Origin: Psococerastis gibbosa
Taxonomy: Eukaryota; Arthropoda; Insecta; Psocodea; Psocidae
Length of the DNA stretch: 64,000 nucleotides
Assembly (NCBI GenBank): GCA_963971405.1
Contig: OZ020486.1
Span: forward strand, 36,107,419-36,171,418
Direction: 5' to 3'
Made by a program: the position numbers and the translations under genes. Below, in pieces: positions 1-13,400 of this stretch (its first letter is position 1; each line of letters opens with the position of its first letter). The notes under the pieces were generated by a model. It was not told the DNA's origin, searched no databases, and was given only the letters and a program-made list of their open reading frames with translations.

Positions 1-63
1 AGGAGGCCAGGAGCTCAAAAACTGTGATGAGTTCAAAAACTGCCAATTTGTGTTAGTGACTGC

Positions 64-648
64 CACTTGATGTGCATCAAAATATAGAGAAATGTTGCTT
101 TTAATGGCTATGACCTTTTTTTATAGGTTAACAAAATTGATATATTTCCTTGAAAATGGATTTTTCTTGAAAAAAAAACCAGCTGAACTCTTAAAAGTCA
201 CTGCTAAGCTAGCAAGCCACTTCAAAACCCACAAGTCCATGGGGTCATTATTATTTTTTTCGGCTGTGGTTGTTGAGCATTGAAGAAATTAAAGCTACTA
301 ATTCACTTTTTTTTGTCTTTCCTTTTCTGCGAAACAACGAAGGATTGGTCGGAAACACTTGATGTGCATCAAAATGCAGAGAAATGTTGCTTTTAAGGGC
401 TATGTATGACCTTTTTTATAGCTTAACAAAATTGATAATTCCTTGAAAATTGATCTTTCTTGAAAAAACAGCCGTCTGATGAACTCTTAAAAGTTACTGC
501 TAAGCTAGAAAGTCACTTCAAAACCCACAAGGCCATGGGGTCATTATTTTTTTTTTCGGATGTGGTTGTTAAACATTGAAGAAATTAAAGCTACTAATTC
601 AGTGTTTCTGTCTTTCCTTTTCTGAGAAACAACGAAGGATTGGTCGGA
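64..648. repeat. 292-bp tandem duplication, two copies
   Basis: Two adjacent copies both begin CACTTGATGTGCATCAAAAT, at about 64 and 356. They run through the same order of landmarks (AGAGAAATGTTGCTTTTAA, CTTCAAAACCCACAAG, CATGGGGTCATTA, AACGAAGGATTGGTCGGAA). Small indels and substitutions separate the copies. No long reading frame is shared, so it looks non-coding. The left part may belong to a larger repeat beyond the window edge. Confidence 0.85.
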
Positions 649-1405
649 ATTGAAAGGAAGGGAGGGAATTTGCAATTAGAACGTGATTAAAGCGACTGTG
701 GAAGCCGCATCACACTGTTTTAATTGAACCAGATTTATTTGCCTGTCGCCATCTCTGCGGCTGACACTCGTCCAAAACTTTTAGTTGGAAAGCCTCAACA
801 CGGAAACATTTATTTCACAAAAACGTACAGGGTATTCAATTTAAAATGAGATTGCAAATACTTTAGGGAATGGGACTCGTATTAAGATTTAATTTTTAAT
901 TTTTGCCGTACGTACCTACCTACGTAGTATATGCCATCAGTGGCAGCGTACACATTAATAAAAATTTAAAAGAATTAATTTGAGTAGTGCACCAAATCTA
1001 TAATTTACAATTGTGGAGAAAATCATGATTGTGCAGATTTTTAATAGAATATGTAGGCCTGCAGCTTATATAGGCCTAGGTCTAATGTGTTTTCTGCATC
1101 AAATGCATTTATATTTTAGTACACATTATAATGCAGTTTTACAATATATGGTATATATGAGGAGGCTGTTTACAAACATTGCCAACTCCAAGTTTTAGAA
1201 TTTTTCAGGAGAGCGGATTTTCTGTTGAAAATTGCATTAAGTTTATAGCTAACCCCAGACTTCTCAGCGCTTCTGTGTGCAATCTGGCTACTTTTGTCAC
1301 TTTATTTTACAACGTGCAGGTGGACATAAAAATTTTCTGCAAGGTCGGATCAAAACCCAATTTTGTGAAAGAAATGGAGTTGGCCACTTTTGTAACCAAG
1401 CTCCT
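649..1405. other. AT-rich stretch, nothing recognised
   Basis: I see only short open frames without family motifs, AT-rich sequence and TAGGCCT-type words that recur throughout the window. No gene, RNA or clear repeat could be supported here. Confidence 0.5.
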
Positions 1406-1407
1406 CA

Positions 1408-1530
1408 TATAACACTGACGTTAAATTAACTTTGGTTCAAGAGGTAATCTCCTCGTTATAACCGAAAACAGAGGATACAGAAAAACTGGGCTTGGTGGGA
1501 TTCGAACCTACGCCTAACCGGGGCGTCGGT
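1408..1530 (-). repeat. SINE-1 copy, partial, tRNA-derived
   Basis: On the minus strand it has the tRNA B-box GGTTCGAATCC followed by the tail CACCAAGCCCAG, then CTCTTGAACCAAAGTTAA. The same order occurs at 9015-9200 and, more diverged, at 18885-19030. This copy lacks the A-box half of the tRNA head, so it is truncated or rearranged at its 5' end. Confidence 0.75.
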
Positions 1531-2020
1531 ACTAATTTCGGTTATATTGTAGAACATAATTTGGCATCCAGCAGAAAGCCTTCAATTTTCAAACGTAGTA
1601 CAATTAACATCAAATATCTCGGAAACGTATTTTGATAAAATTATGTTATTTGTATACTTAGCATGGAGGAGCCACAAGAAGGAGATTTTTTAAGTGTTCC
1701 AAGTGCCATCCTATCGTGGTAGTACAATATACATATAAGTGAAATGGTAGAATTTTGTTTTGCTATCGTAAAAAGCGTAGGCGAAGAAAAGTTTTACTTG
1801 AGCTCACATCAAAGTGATGTTATAAAAGCAAAACTACTCGTAAACTACCTGTCTATTTAGTTTTCTCTTCACGATCTTTGAGTTCAGCAAAGAACCTAAA
1901 GCGGTGGATTCATTTGCTGCGACCTTTTGAAGACCTTTTTTAGTTTAAAAAATTCAAAATAGCCTTTGCATAATTTGCGTGAAAATGTAGCACCTACCGG
2001 TATACTTAGCCTATTGAACT

Positions 2021-2045
2021 GAATGAATGAATGAATGAATGAATA
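2021..2045. repeat. (TGAA)n microsatellite
   Basis: Six GAAT/TGAA units run in a row (GAATGAATGAATGAATGAAT and a little more). A related short run, ATGAATGAATGAATGAA, occurs near 56404. Confidence 0.9.
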
Positions 2046-2194
2046 ACGACTTTATTGCAATACAACTGGCGAATAATAAGATTATTAAGTCTTTTTTTTT
2101 CATGTTAACCATAGCTTAATAACAGAATACATAGGTAATAATATTTAACTTAAATTATCGTATAAATAAATAAATATTGACTTTTTTATTCTAT

Positions 2195-2382
2195 TACTAA
2201 GCCAACCTAGCGGAGTTAGGGCTATAAAGCCCTCTCTTACACTCAACTAGGATGACCCGGGACCGCCTGCTTTACATGCCCCCCGAAGCATGGCCAGAAA
2301 ATGTAGGAAGTGTAGTACTCGAACCAACAACCTTTCGGGTGAAAGTCAGAGTCCGTACCACTACTCTAATGTCCTGACAATA
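2195..2382 (-). repeat. SINE-2 copy, tRNA-derived
   Basis: The minus strand reads TACGGACTCTGACTTTCACC, then TTGGTTCGAG (B-box), CTGGCCATGCTTCGG, GGTCCCGGGTCATCCTAG and AGGGCTTTATAGCCCTAAC, ending in a TATTTATTTATT tail. The same block is found on the plus strand at 15780-16010 and in part at 19085-19175. The conserved body and A/T-rich 3' tail are typical of a SINE. Confidence 0.8.
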
Positions 2383-3590
2383 TATATATAGAATATAAAA
2401 TATATATTGTACTTATTGAGCTGAGTTATTTTTCCTCCACTTCATTTTGTAGGCAGCCAACTAGGAGAAATTGGAGCTTATGTTAGTACTGAATTTTCAA
2501 ATGGATCCATTTGTTTAGGACTGTAAAGTTCTGAAGGTACAAGGCGCAATTTATAGGTGTTCAGCTTTCGGCAAGGTAGGATATATACTAAATAGCTGTA
2601 ATAGGAAAACCCGAGAGTATCTGTATACTGTAGATATGCTATAACCTACGCAATTTCCTCAGTATTAACACACAGTTACTGTAAATATATTGTACAATAC
2701 AATAGTATAGGTATTAACAATACTTGACTAGTAAGGCTTAACATGACCACAAAATGCGTAGCTTTATATAATGTGGTAGGTAAAAAAGGGTCAACTAATC
2801 ATTAAAAGAAGTTGGTTAATTCAAAGCTATACTGGATGTTAGATCTTCAGTATAAGCACTCGGATACATAGGCTGCGCTACTATTCCAATAATTTTTTTT
2901 CGTGTATGTCTTTTTGATTGATACATACAGCAGCTATGGCGATGGCGCTGTATTAATAGGTATGAAAAAAGGAAGTCAAGAGAAGTTTGTGATTTACCCC
3001 CTCCCCTTGTGGTTGTATCCCACTCTCACCAATTCTTCATTTCCTCTTTCTGATTACATACCAAGGGACAATTCCTAGCTGGCTTCGGGAAATTCAGTAG
3101 ACAGAAAATCATTGTCTCTGGAGGAAGCAATCAGATATAATGAGATGTTTGTAAAAATACAGTAGGCACTCTATTAAGAATCATCTGAGAACTGACCAAT
3201 GATTAAAAGAATCATTTGAAAATAATTGCCAAGTATAAGAGCGCCCCAACTTGTCACCACTGCCAGACAGTATTGCGCCGGATTTACCATTAAGCCTTAA
3301 GGGGGGAGGGGGGTCGATAAGTTATTTAAAGCTTAAATGTTTGTAACGGGTATCACCCGTTTTCCTCGGCCAGTCTTTTAGGGACTATAAAAGGCTGATT
3401 GAGTTGAGTACGTAATTTAAACACTCAGTTTGTTGCGGAATATCTATAGGGTGTGTCATCCTTTTGTTTTGGTCAAGCTTTGTTATTGTTTTATTTCCAT
3501 TTTTCTGGGACATGCGTCTGAGATAATGGGGCATTAAACTGAGCTTATTAGGTAAATCCGGCTCTGATTTTTCTTAGTTAGCTCAAAAAT
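2383..3590. other. No feature recognised
   Basis: AT-rich sequence without a convincing reading frame, RNA gene or repeat arm that I could match elsewhere in the window. Confidence 0.4.
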
Positions 3591-3594
3591 TAAC

Positions 3595-4520
3595 TTTTTT
3601 TTTTGTTATAAAGCGCGGGTCCCTGTTGGGAATTTGCGCTAGGAAATTGGGAATGTTTACCGATTATTTAGTGGTAGAGAGTTATCCGTTGTGTTGTGTA
3701 AGTAGAGGGGAGGGGGTGGTTAAATGTTGAAGAAGAGGCCGGTGGCTCTTAGGAATTGTAGATATTATTTGTGGCTGTTTTGTTTCCAAACGCATCGGAG
3801 AGGGAGGAGGGAGCTCGTAGGACGGAGGCTCGTTGGACCGAGTAGGTTGGGCAATCGAGAAGAAGGTGAGCTATTGTGAGGGCCACTCCGCACCTTGTGC
3901 ATAAGGGGGGCGCCTCATTCCTCATTAAGTGTTTATGAGTGAAGTTTGTATGCCCTATTCTAATTCGGGCCAATACGATTTCCTCCTTGCGGCTGATTCG
4001 ATAGGACGTGTCCCATTCCGTTATGATGGGCTTAACTGCTCGCAATTTGTTTTGCACGTAAGCTGGCCCATTACAGATTTTCTGTTGCCATTTTTCCAAG
4101 ATAGATTTGCGTAGGTCACTGTTTACATCACTTAGGAGCAGTGTGGGGCAGATACTAGTGTGGCACTGTAACTGTAAGAGGTTGCTTGTGACTGTAACAT
4201 AGGTAGGCAGTTTGCATTGGGGATTGAGGACTGGAAACAGGAATATTACCAATAAAACACAATAACCCACTGATGAATCCCTTTGACAATGGTATTGACA
4301 TTGTAAATAGGGGTCTCCAGTCGTCCCTTGAATTTTATTCATGTGGTATCTCCGCTGAAGTCTATGGACGTGTAATTCAATTAGATAGAGTTGACCCTTT
4401 TGGGTACCCGGCAATGCTAATAATAATTCAGCTCAACACAGCACAGTATCCTAGCCTAGGTTCCAAGCTTCAGCTCTTTTGCCCTTTGTGGTACGATATA
4501 TATACCGTAACTAGCTTGCT
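3595..4520 (-). mobile_element. 5'-truncated LINE, ORF2 C-terminus
   Basis: An open frame at 3749-4414 (minus, 221 codons) ends with the zinc-finger-like tail found after RNase H in I/Jockey-type LINE ORF2 proteins. It contains RIGHTNFTHKHLMRNE, PPLCTRCG and TIAHLLLDCPTY. The stop is followed by about 145 bases of 3' UTR and an A-run at about 3595-3604, the expected retroposition end. The reverse transcriptase part is missing, so this is a dead 5'-truncated copy. Its sequence differs from the large LINE at 26905-32650, so it belongs to another family. Confidence 0.8.
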
Positions 4521-4663
4521 GGATATTTATTAAGAGTAGAATATAATATAACATAAAATATGTGCAACCAACATGGAGCTCTTATTACAAAACCACAGTC
4601 AAATTACAATATAATAGTCAGATATAAAAATTAAATTTAGAAAAAAACACAGACTTTAGGGCT

Positions 4664-4929
4664 CTGCAGGCTGATCATGGCGATTGGTATTAACTTACTC
4701 CTGGGATTAAAACCGTACACAAACAAATTTTGAATATCACTTTCAATTATAAAATTATCTTGTTTACATTTTTAATACCGGGGTTTAAATAATCCCTGGC
4801 ATTAAAAATGTGAACAAGATAATTTTATAATGGAAAGTGCTATTCAAAATTTATTTTGTTTGTTTACATTTTGAATACCAGGGTATTATTTAAACCCCGG
4901 TATTATAATCGCCATGATCAGCCTGCAGG
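4664..4929. mobile_element. MITE-A fold-back element, long form
   Basis: The ends are inverted repeats: CTGCAGGCTGATCATGGCGA on the left, and its reverse complement on the right ending at 4929. The interior is itself nearly palindromic around the motifs TTAAAAATGT, ATTATAAAATTATCTTG and ACCCCGG. Related interiors occur at 7780-7925, 37763-38055, 40046-40185, 48890-48978 and 56268-56400. There is no coding capacity, so it is a non-autonomous DNA element. Confidence 0.85.
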
Positions 4930-5324
4930 TCTGTTTACAATGCTTAAAACGCCGGATTTAAAGCCAGATAGACTCAGTGCAAGTGGATCTAGATAATTTA
5001 CCTTGTTAATAGATACTACCAATTATCTTAACAATAAGAGGTGCCTTCGAGGTGAAATTCGTAACGAACAAGGCTCTGAATCCTTGTTCCTTTTGTTTAC
5101 TCTGAAAAGGACTCTGTCGAGTATATAGAAGGGCGGTCTAGTACCTAACCGGATTCGGTAAGGTAAGGGAAATTAATATCAGGGAAATAATGAATTGAAT
5201 TTTTTAGTAATAAGTATTGTCTACAAAAGCGCTGGGCTTTAAGTGGTCGCATTATTCGCTCAATAGACGCCCGGGACGAAAGAAAGCTCAGTCTCAGCCT
5301 CACTATCAAACTGTTTTTTTTTTT

Positions 5325-5995
5325 TGTTTTTCCAATTTATACGTAGTATAAGGAAAGCTTTGTCATGGTCGAAATTTTCGATTCCGAGATTTCAACGAAT
5401 TTACACGTTTTGAGGTCCCAGGAACCCAAAAAAGTGCTGTTAACGAAATGTCTGTCTGTCTGTCGCTCTGTCTGTCTGTCTGTCTGTAGTTCTGTCTGTT
5501 GATAGATTTCCGGGCAAACTACTCGGCCGATTTTGATGAAATTTGGCATGTAGGTTCACAAACATCAAATCTCGGGACCATTTTTTTTATTTTGGGCCAA
5601 TTCAATTTGGGGGGTTTTATTCTCAAAAAACTCCAAAAAAAACGTCTAAAAAAATTATTTCTCAAAAACGGCTCAAACGATTTCTTGTAAATTCACATAT
5701 ATTATAGTCGTTATTAATGTTGATAAAATGTGGTGGGTCGCTTGCCCCTTGATAGTTTGCTTCGGGGGGTAAAAAAAATAAAAATAACTAAATTTGAATG
5801 AAAAATTACTAAAAAATCAGACATGTTTTAGGTGTTAAAGTGAGTAACGAAACAGGAAAGATTGCTTTCCAAAAGAACTGTATGGTTTTACACAAAAAAT
5901 TATTTTTTGAAAAAATGATAGAAAATCGCGCTCAAATGCATTGCGTGCCCTGCTATTATTGCTGTGTGGTAATTAATGTGTTGGTCTGACCTATT
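5325..5995 (+). repeat. (GTCT)n dispersed element, copy 1
   Basis: The copy starts CCAATTTATACGTAGTATAA, continues with GTCGAAATTTTCGATTCCGA and AACGAAATGTCTGTCTGTCT (tetranucleotide core), then TTTTGATGAAATTTGGCATG, and ends near TTGGTCTGACCTATTTACAA. Near-identical order is present at 26070-26720 and 44815-45530 (+) and at 54270-54605 (-). The architecture, two conserved blocks around a GTCY microsatellite, resembles insect mini-me/DINE non-autonomous Helitrons. That assignment is inference; short frames inside it are not genes. Confidence 0.8.
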
Positions 5996-6014
5996 TACAA
6001 TTTATTTAATTCAT

Positions 6015-6275
6015 TTTCGAACGGACAAACGGACGAACTCGTTACGCTGCTTCCTAGCTTCGGGCTTGAGGACTGGTAGAATATCTTCTCTCTTGACCTC
6101 TGCTCTATTTCGGATGTTTTGGTCAGCAATATGACTGACAGCCGCGTTTTTCGGTTTTTCCCTATACCTGTGAAGGTAAGCCTGGACAAACCAGGGGAAA
6201 ATTCCTTCTGTCGAGTCTCGAACCACAACCTTCCGTCTCATAGTCCAGTTCTCTGCCAACTGGACCATTCATGAC
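6015..6275 (-). repeat. SINE-4, tRNA-derived
   Basis: The minus strand starts GAATGGTCCAGTTGGCAGAG (A-box-like), then GGTTGTGGTTCGAGACTC (B-box), with the spacing expected of a tRNA head. A non-tRNA body of about 190 bases follows. Two overlapping short open frames here are by-products. This is the only copy seen in the window, so family status rests on the promoter boxes. Confidence 0.55.
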
Positions 6276-6949
6276 TATTTCGTAATAAGTTAAGTGAACG
6301 CAAAGTGCAGAACTGTAGAGCTGAACATTGATAAGTACAACGTGGGGCTTCCTCGATTATGTCATGTAGAATTCTTACAAATCCAATTATGATGAACCCC
6401 CATACCCGCGATGTTCAGTACTCCGAATTCACCCCTTAGAAATGGCACAACCAACATTTCACGGTATGTATTAGATTTTCCCAATTATTTTGGTAGGCCT
6501 ACTTCCAATGAAACAATCTGTACGAGCGAACCCGTTCGTGGTTTTCTATTTATCAATTAGTATACAGTAGGTACCGAGATAGATAATATGAATAGTGTCA
6601 TGGTAAGTAATTGTCCTAGAGTTAATACTTACCCTATTCCAAAGCACTTAATTGATCGATGGTCTGTTTGCAAGGTCTATGGAACCAATAATAATACAAC
6701 TCAGTAATGATGGAAATGTATCGGGCATGAAGTATTCACAATTTCTTGAGAGAAAAAAATTGTTATTCAAAACCAAAACTTTGCTAGTTCAAGGATATAG
6801 GTCTTCTTAATTAACCTAGGGCCTACCATCTGCAGAATGGTCATAAATCGTTACCTTCACCCTGTGAATGTTGTGCTAGCCTAATAATTCTTCTGTAGCT
6901 ATAGGACTTTGTGGTTGCTCGAGCGGCCTCAATGTGGTAGTTGTAGACA

Positions 6950-7125
6950 GTTTTATTTCTGAACTTAAACTTATTATATCGTTATAAAATGACAAATTCA
7001 TCATAATCTACGAACAGACAGACAATCCGACAGACAGACAAACCACGTGTAAATCCATTGAAATCTCGAAATCGAAAATCTCGACCATCACGAAGCTTCC
7101 CTTAAACTATACTACGTATAAAAAG
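6950..7125 (-). repeat. (GTCT)n element fragment
   Basis: The minus strand carries ATACGTAGTATAGTTTAAGG, GTCGAGATTTTCGATTTCGA and a TCTGTCTGTC core. This is the left third of the dispersed element seen whole at 5325-5995. It lies just upstream of the first recognised receptor exon. Confidence 0.75.
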
Positions 7126-7245
7126 AAGAAAGCAAAAATGGTAATGCTTAACAAAGTTGTATGTTTTACCAGCCATTTTATGTTTAATTATGCTTCTAAT
7201 TGTGACCACGGCGGACCATTAATTTTTATTTCATACCTATTTCAG

Positions 7246-7467
7246 TTAGAAGATCAGCTCTAGTTTTGATTTTGATTTCTGTATCAAAATTGCTGGCCCA
7301 AGGGGAAAATTGCGTTTACAAAGAGAAAGCTCTGGTGGTTGCACTGCTCGCTCTACACAGCGGCGAAAACTGCGACGTCGCACTTCAGCGTGGTGCCCAA
7401 CAGATCGCAGCACTGCAACTTGCCCGAGACATCGTCAACGGCGACCGCCAGCAGCTGCCGGAACTTG
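7246..7467 (+). CDS. Receptor exon 'a': signal peptide and start of ligand domain
   Basis: The acceptor TTTCAG precedes two bases that finish a split codon. The open frame then gives a hydrophobic stretch of about 17 residues and GENCVYKEKALVV, CDVALQRGAQQ and DIVNGDRQQLPEL. The donor is G/GTACCT. The signal peptide sits at the very start, so only the initiator Met and a few residues are expected in the missing 5' exon. Confidence 0.8.
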
Positions 7468-10400
7468 GTACCTATTTCTTACTGAACCAGCAATACTTCA
7501 GTGCTTATTTTCTGTTTTCAGCAATTTTAGAGCGACAAACCCATAAGACTGCTGGTATTTACAAAAATTTACAGCCAGTAAAAAAACGGGGTTTTCGCTC
7601 TAAACCAGCGAAGCATGCTTATATTTTGTCACTGTACAAAGCGCTTCATGCGTAAAATGGGCGATTTAAGGTTTCTTCAACTACGCTATCGTAATTATTC
7701 CTATCGCTGCATTGGTAAATCTGAGTTATCACAGTTTGTAAACAAAAAGCCAAAAACAATGTCACTATCAAGCAGCGGGCCTATATTATGGCTATTAGTA
7801 TTAGTCTACCTTATTCTTGGGGTTAAAAATGTAAACTAAACAATTTAGAATAACACTTTTCATTATAAAATTATCTTATTTACATTGTCAGTCCCAGTTA
7901 AAATTAATAGCCATAGTAGGCCCGTAGTTAGCATTTTCATTTTATTCCATCGTGCTGGGTATTTTTTTATAGGAACTCACTACCTAATACTGTTTTTCAT
8001 ATTCTGTTCAGAAATAAAAGTTTTCGACACTTGCTCTTCCGCTGAGCAGGCAGTTAAGTCTACTCTGAAAGCACTCGTTCAAGCACAACAAGGCTGCCAA
8101 GGACCTCTCTTCTTGGGGCTTCTGGGCCCCGACGACGCGAACGCATTGCGATCAGTAGCCAAAGTAATCACCGTCTTCCACTACCCACACGTGGCCCCAG
8201 CAGAGGTCAGAAGTTTCTCCCACTATAGTTCAACAAGCGTTGAGATCAGCAATCCGGAACTCAAGGCTAAGGTAATCCTTAAGATGACAATATTGTCAAT
8301 CACTTCCTGAATGACAAGTGTCTAGGGCCCGAGAGGGAGGAATACATTATGGTACTTAACGGAAATTACCGTTTATCCCATGACTTCGAATGGTGCTTCC
8401 ATCCAGCCCCGTTGGACTTTCAACACATAGTAGGATGATATCTGGCTATTAGTATATTACAACTACCTATGCCTACTTTACAACTAGGTACTTACAGTAT
8501 AATATCGTAGGCTGTGAAACTAGTACATTATGCTACCTAATGGTGATGAGATGATTAGGAAATGTTACTACCAATTTGATTACTTCATTAGGGGGAATAG
8601 GTTTATGGTGCCTTATTTTTTCATATAATGTTGCAAAATGTTTACGATTAAACATTATTTGTTATTATGGTTTCTATTATTGCGCTACGAATTATTAGTT
8701 CATATTCAGAAATAGAACATCGATAAGAATATTCTTTAAGCAAACCCATACCTGAGTTTTGCTATAAATAAAATCAAGTCTTCGTTGTAAGTTAAATTCA
8801 CAACAGAGCGCAAAACACCCTTGCTCCTGCTAACTATAGGTGTAACTTTATTTGTGTACTGTACATGGTAATTACATATAGTAGGTAATGTATACATGTA
8901 ATATGACAGTCTTCAATGTGTCTCGCCACACCTACAGAAATACACGATATTCTATTCTATTCTATACATTGTATACACGCAGGTTAAAATGTTGATCATT
9001 GATCATTTGGTATATATAACACTGACATCAACTTAACTTTGGTTGAAGAGGTAACCTGCTCGTTATAAACAAAATTAGAGGATATGGAAAAAAACTGGGC
9101 TTGGCGGGATTCGAACCCATGATCTACGCCTAACCGGGGCGTCGTCTTAAGCGCTGGACCACAAGCCCCGACAAGACCAGTAATCGCCAAATCCTCCACT
9201 TATACTTATCTTTTATATTACAGGGGATCAGAGAGTTACTGGAGGAACTAAATTGGAAAGCCTTTTACCTAACATTTACGCCAGACGCTCTGTCCACACA
9301 AACCGCTGCAGTGCTGTTGGAGTACGAGGAGCTGTGCGTGACACAAACCGTGCAGCAAGTTCCTCTGACCAGAGATGCCGTCAAAGATATGGCCACATAC
9401 AATCGTCTGTTACGTGCCCTACAACAAGGTAGGCTATTGTTATGGAAAAATATTTATATGGATACACAGCAACTTTGGTCCATTCCGTTCTAATTGGATA
9501 ACATGTATAATAACTTCACTGCAGGACCTGACTAAGAAATTTGCCAATGAAGGCTAGCGTTTAGTTGCCATTGGAGTGTTAACTATAACAGCCCTTTCAT
9601 CTAGAAGGTTACAAATATATACTGTAGTACATGGCAGCTCCGGATCCGAAGTATTATAGCTAGGGGAGTATTCAAAAACAAAAGGGCCCGGGGGCTCCCA
9701 GCCTCGGAGGATGTTTTTTTTTTAATTTTGAAGTAATACGGTACCTATATAAGCACTTACGTGTATTTGCAAACAAGCCTGAACGTCCAATAACATGCAC
9801 AAGTTATACAGAAAAGTTTTAGTACCATTCAAGTTTCTTCACGGTACAATTTTGTTTTTCTATGTTACGCAGACATTAATCAGCAAACTATAGAGACAAA
9901 ACAACCCATAGATTTATAGAAAATTATAATCAAGTTATAAAATTAAGAAAACAAAACAGGAATTAAATGAAACGTAAATTTGATAATAGGCTAAAGTGTT
10001 TTGTGTAGGTTCTGAATAGTAGTATTTTATAATATTGTATTTAAGTAATGGTAGTGGTATTGTTTGTATTTTATATTTTAATAGTATATAATATGATATT
10101 CATTCAAGGTTAATCCGAACAATGTTTTATGGAAATTTACTTTAGTGTCAATAATGTCGAATGAAAATGAAATGAAAATAAGCCTGCCCATTTTGAATGT
10201 TTGGGTCTTTCACATTGATGAAAACTTTGAGGAGCTTCACCACCCCTCTGAATCTGCCACCCTGACTACAGCTTAACCAGTAATTAGCCTGTTGGTTAAA
10301 TTGGTGAAGTGGTTTTTTTTCAAATTATACAAAATACCACGATTAATTTTCACTCTTTCTTAGTGGCTAGCCTCAAACCATTTGCACCGTAATTTGAATC

Positions 10401-13400
10401 ATATAGCCTGGACGTTTGGATGGAACACATTATGATTAATATGGCAAAACTCGATTAAAAATGTTGTTTAGCGCTCGCTCTTCACTAGCTGAGACTCAGT
10501 TTTGAACTCCAGTTCTCTGAGTCTTCCTCTTCCCAAAATGCCATAAAACATTGGCCAAAACAACGTTTTAATTGTAAATTGTAGTGAACTCACAAGCAAG
10601 GGCGTTTTTTGATCAATTCGATCCGGGCTTGCTATTCCCTATTATTAATGTCTTAGACAAAATATCCTGTAAAAACTAGGTATTTTAGACAAAGCGCATA
10701 GCTATCTTTCAATTAATACTCGGGTGGAGCGAAGGTCTTGAATGCGACCTGTTTTCATGAGCCAGCACTAGCATTGCCTTCCGTCATTCACTTAAGAACC
10801 TTGTTGCCTCCTCACAAGTGCTTTGTAGACACCTCTCGAGTCTCTCAGACTACCCTGGGCTCATAGGAAATTGTTAAAACACCAATTAACTTGTGTAACG
10901 TGTGGAGCTTTTAACAATGGGGAGGCTAACGTATATTCTTCCTGGTTGGGATCCTTTTGTCTTAAGGCTGCATGTAAGAGGCACGATGTATACCTGTGGA
11001 ATCACTGGTATATATCTATTGTAGACCGGATAGTTTGACTTCAAGGCCTAAGTGCTTGACAGAGTAAGTCAGGTCCCGAAATTCTGAAAACAACCAGTAA
11101 GTAGGAACACGAACAAAAGCGCCATTACTAAGAACGTGCCAAGGCACCCGAGAGTCTTGAATATTCCACTTAATATTTATTGCTGAGAAGTTATGTTTTG
11201 TGAAGTATAATGCGTTATGGCTTATCTTCCATATTTCTTCGCTTGGAGTTAGTATGCTGGGTATTATTGTGACACCAATAAGTTTTGCCAGTTTACTTGA
11301 GGCGGCTATTCCACTTGTCAATATTCCGTCATTTATGCATCAATAATAAGCCTCTACCATATTATAGCTTAATTTATAATAGATAAGTTAAGTATCAACA
11401 TAATAGTCTCCTTAAACCAAAAATCTCATCAATTATTGATGCACAAATGACGGAATATTGACAAGTGGAATAGCCGCCCAAGGCTATTATATAAACTGTA
11501 CATATACAGTATTGTAGTTTTCTTCATTTCCTTACTGCCGTTCATAACTTAGCCACTAGAAACAAATGATCTGTTGTCTGCAATCTCACCAATGCTTGAT
11601 AATACTCTACGGTCCACAAATGTCTCTCTTCTACCTCGGCATTACGAGTATATTTTGTAGCTCGGGGTGAGTTCTAGCCTTTTTCGCCACCTCTCTCCGG
11701 ACAACCCGACCCATGGTCATCCTCTGTCCATCCTGTCACTACACCGGTTCCATGACCTGCCTTGCAGTCTTTCTCGCCCTGCATACATAAATGAATAATT
11801 ATATTGAAAAACCCAGTACAATGCAATACAATACAATTATAACTAAACTAAAAACACTTAAAATCTAACATTTAACTCAATTAACTTACAACAATAAAAA
11901 ATAAAAAGTTACAAAACGAAATAAAATTAGTCCATTGTAAGAAACAATCGGCCAAAATTATTTTACGCATTCCCCAGAAACTCATCAAGCTAATAAAACA
12001 CACCCTCCACCAGATAAGCATGTAATATTCGCCTGAGCTCCCTAGCCTCCGAACGCAATCTCTTAATGTGGTCCGGTAACTGGTTGAACAGCAACCTTCC
12101 CTTTATCAGAATAAAATTGTCGGTGCTATGTCTTCGGGTTCGGGAAATGTGGAAGTCGATATCGGCCCGCCAGGTTTCACGGCCCGATATTTCTCCCACT
12201 CTTGTAAAGTCGGCTTGTGCGACGCAGTGCATTATGGCCGCTTCTATATACATGGAGGGAGCAGTAAGAATTTCGGGGCCTTTAAAGGCTTGACTCCCTC
12301 CATTTAAGTCCGGCTATAATTCTAACAGCACGCTTCTGCATGACGAATGAACCAATACGGAGTTTGGAGTTCAGTGTTGAGCAATTCGATCCACCGAATT
12401 ATTTGGGCTTTTGCGGAACGAACAATGTCTTTTTTTCAGGGTCTCGTCCACCTCAGCGTTTCTTCTCCTTCCCCTGACCCTATCGTTGGTTCACCCCTCC
12501 GTTTATCCACCTTACAAAGTAAGATGGTTCCCGCAAATACTCGTATAGCTTCGAGGCATCATTGACAATTATCACCCATGTTTCACACGATATCATGTCG
12601 CGGCTGGTCCAATTAGGGTCTTGTATGTTTTAAATTTGGTTGCTCTGGATAGTGAGCCGGCCGCCTTACCAAGTTGAATCCAGCGGACCAGAGCAGGTTC
12701 AAAGATGCAGATAACTTGGTAGTGTGCACAGTGCCGGTAGGGAAACATGGTTTGTCCTGGTCACCTCCGAACTAATCGTGTGACTTCACTGTGTCTCCCA
12801 AGTGGTTCGGAATCCACTATAATCAGGAGGTCCCCTGTCTTATGGGCCGTAGCCTGGGACTGTGTCCAACCATACTACTACTACTGCTCTGGATAGTGAC
12901 CTTGACGTACTGTACGTACTGTGAGTAGCTTTAGTTCGCGAAGTATGCCCTGTTACACCCGCAATTGGTTTTGAAAAGTCGTCATAAAACAATTTCTTGC
13001 CATTTGTCAATGTATTACATGTTTCTAGGTAAATCAAATAGATTGGTGCTGATCACAGACGACGCCGAATCAGCGGCTTCACTGCTGAATCAACTACAAT
13101 CGGTGGCTAGAACGACCCAATTCTTGGTGGTGGTCCGCGGTGCAGGACTGCTGCCCTGGCGGCTGCCCTCACTCATTGCCAACAGCACCATTATTGTGCA
13201 TGACACAGTGTAAGTCGGTACACAGGACACAAGACAGTTAAAGGTTGGACGAGAGCGAGATTCAATGCACTTCTTTGTCATAGCCTCTGACAGGCAAATG
13301 CATTCAGTACATGCAAGCATTATGATCAACTTCCATCTGCTTGTTTCCGTTTTCCTATTCAGATCAAAATATTACTTACTTACTTACTTAACGTGTCCGA

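Noticed and set aside
5995-6268. A small minus-strand protein gene
   Set aside because: Two overlapping frames are open and the sequence carries tRNA promoter boxes; a SINE explains it better.
9097-9168. A functional tRNA-Thr gene on the minus strand
   Set aside because: The head is attached to a repeated tail, position 33 is not U, and two more copies with the same tail exist in the window. It is a SINE head.
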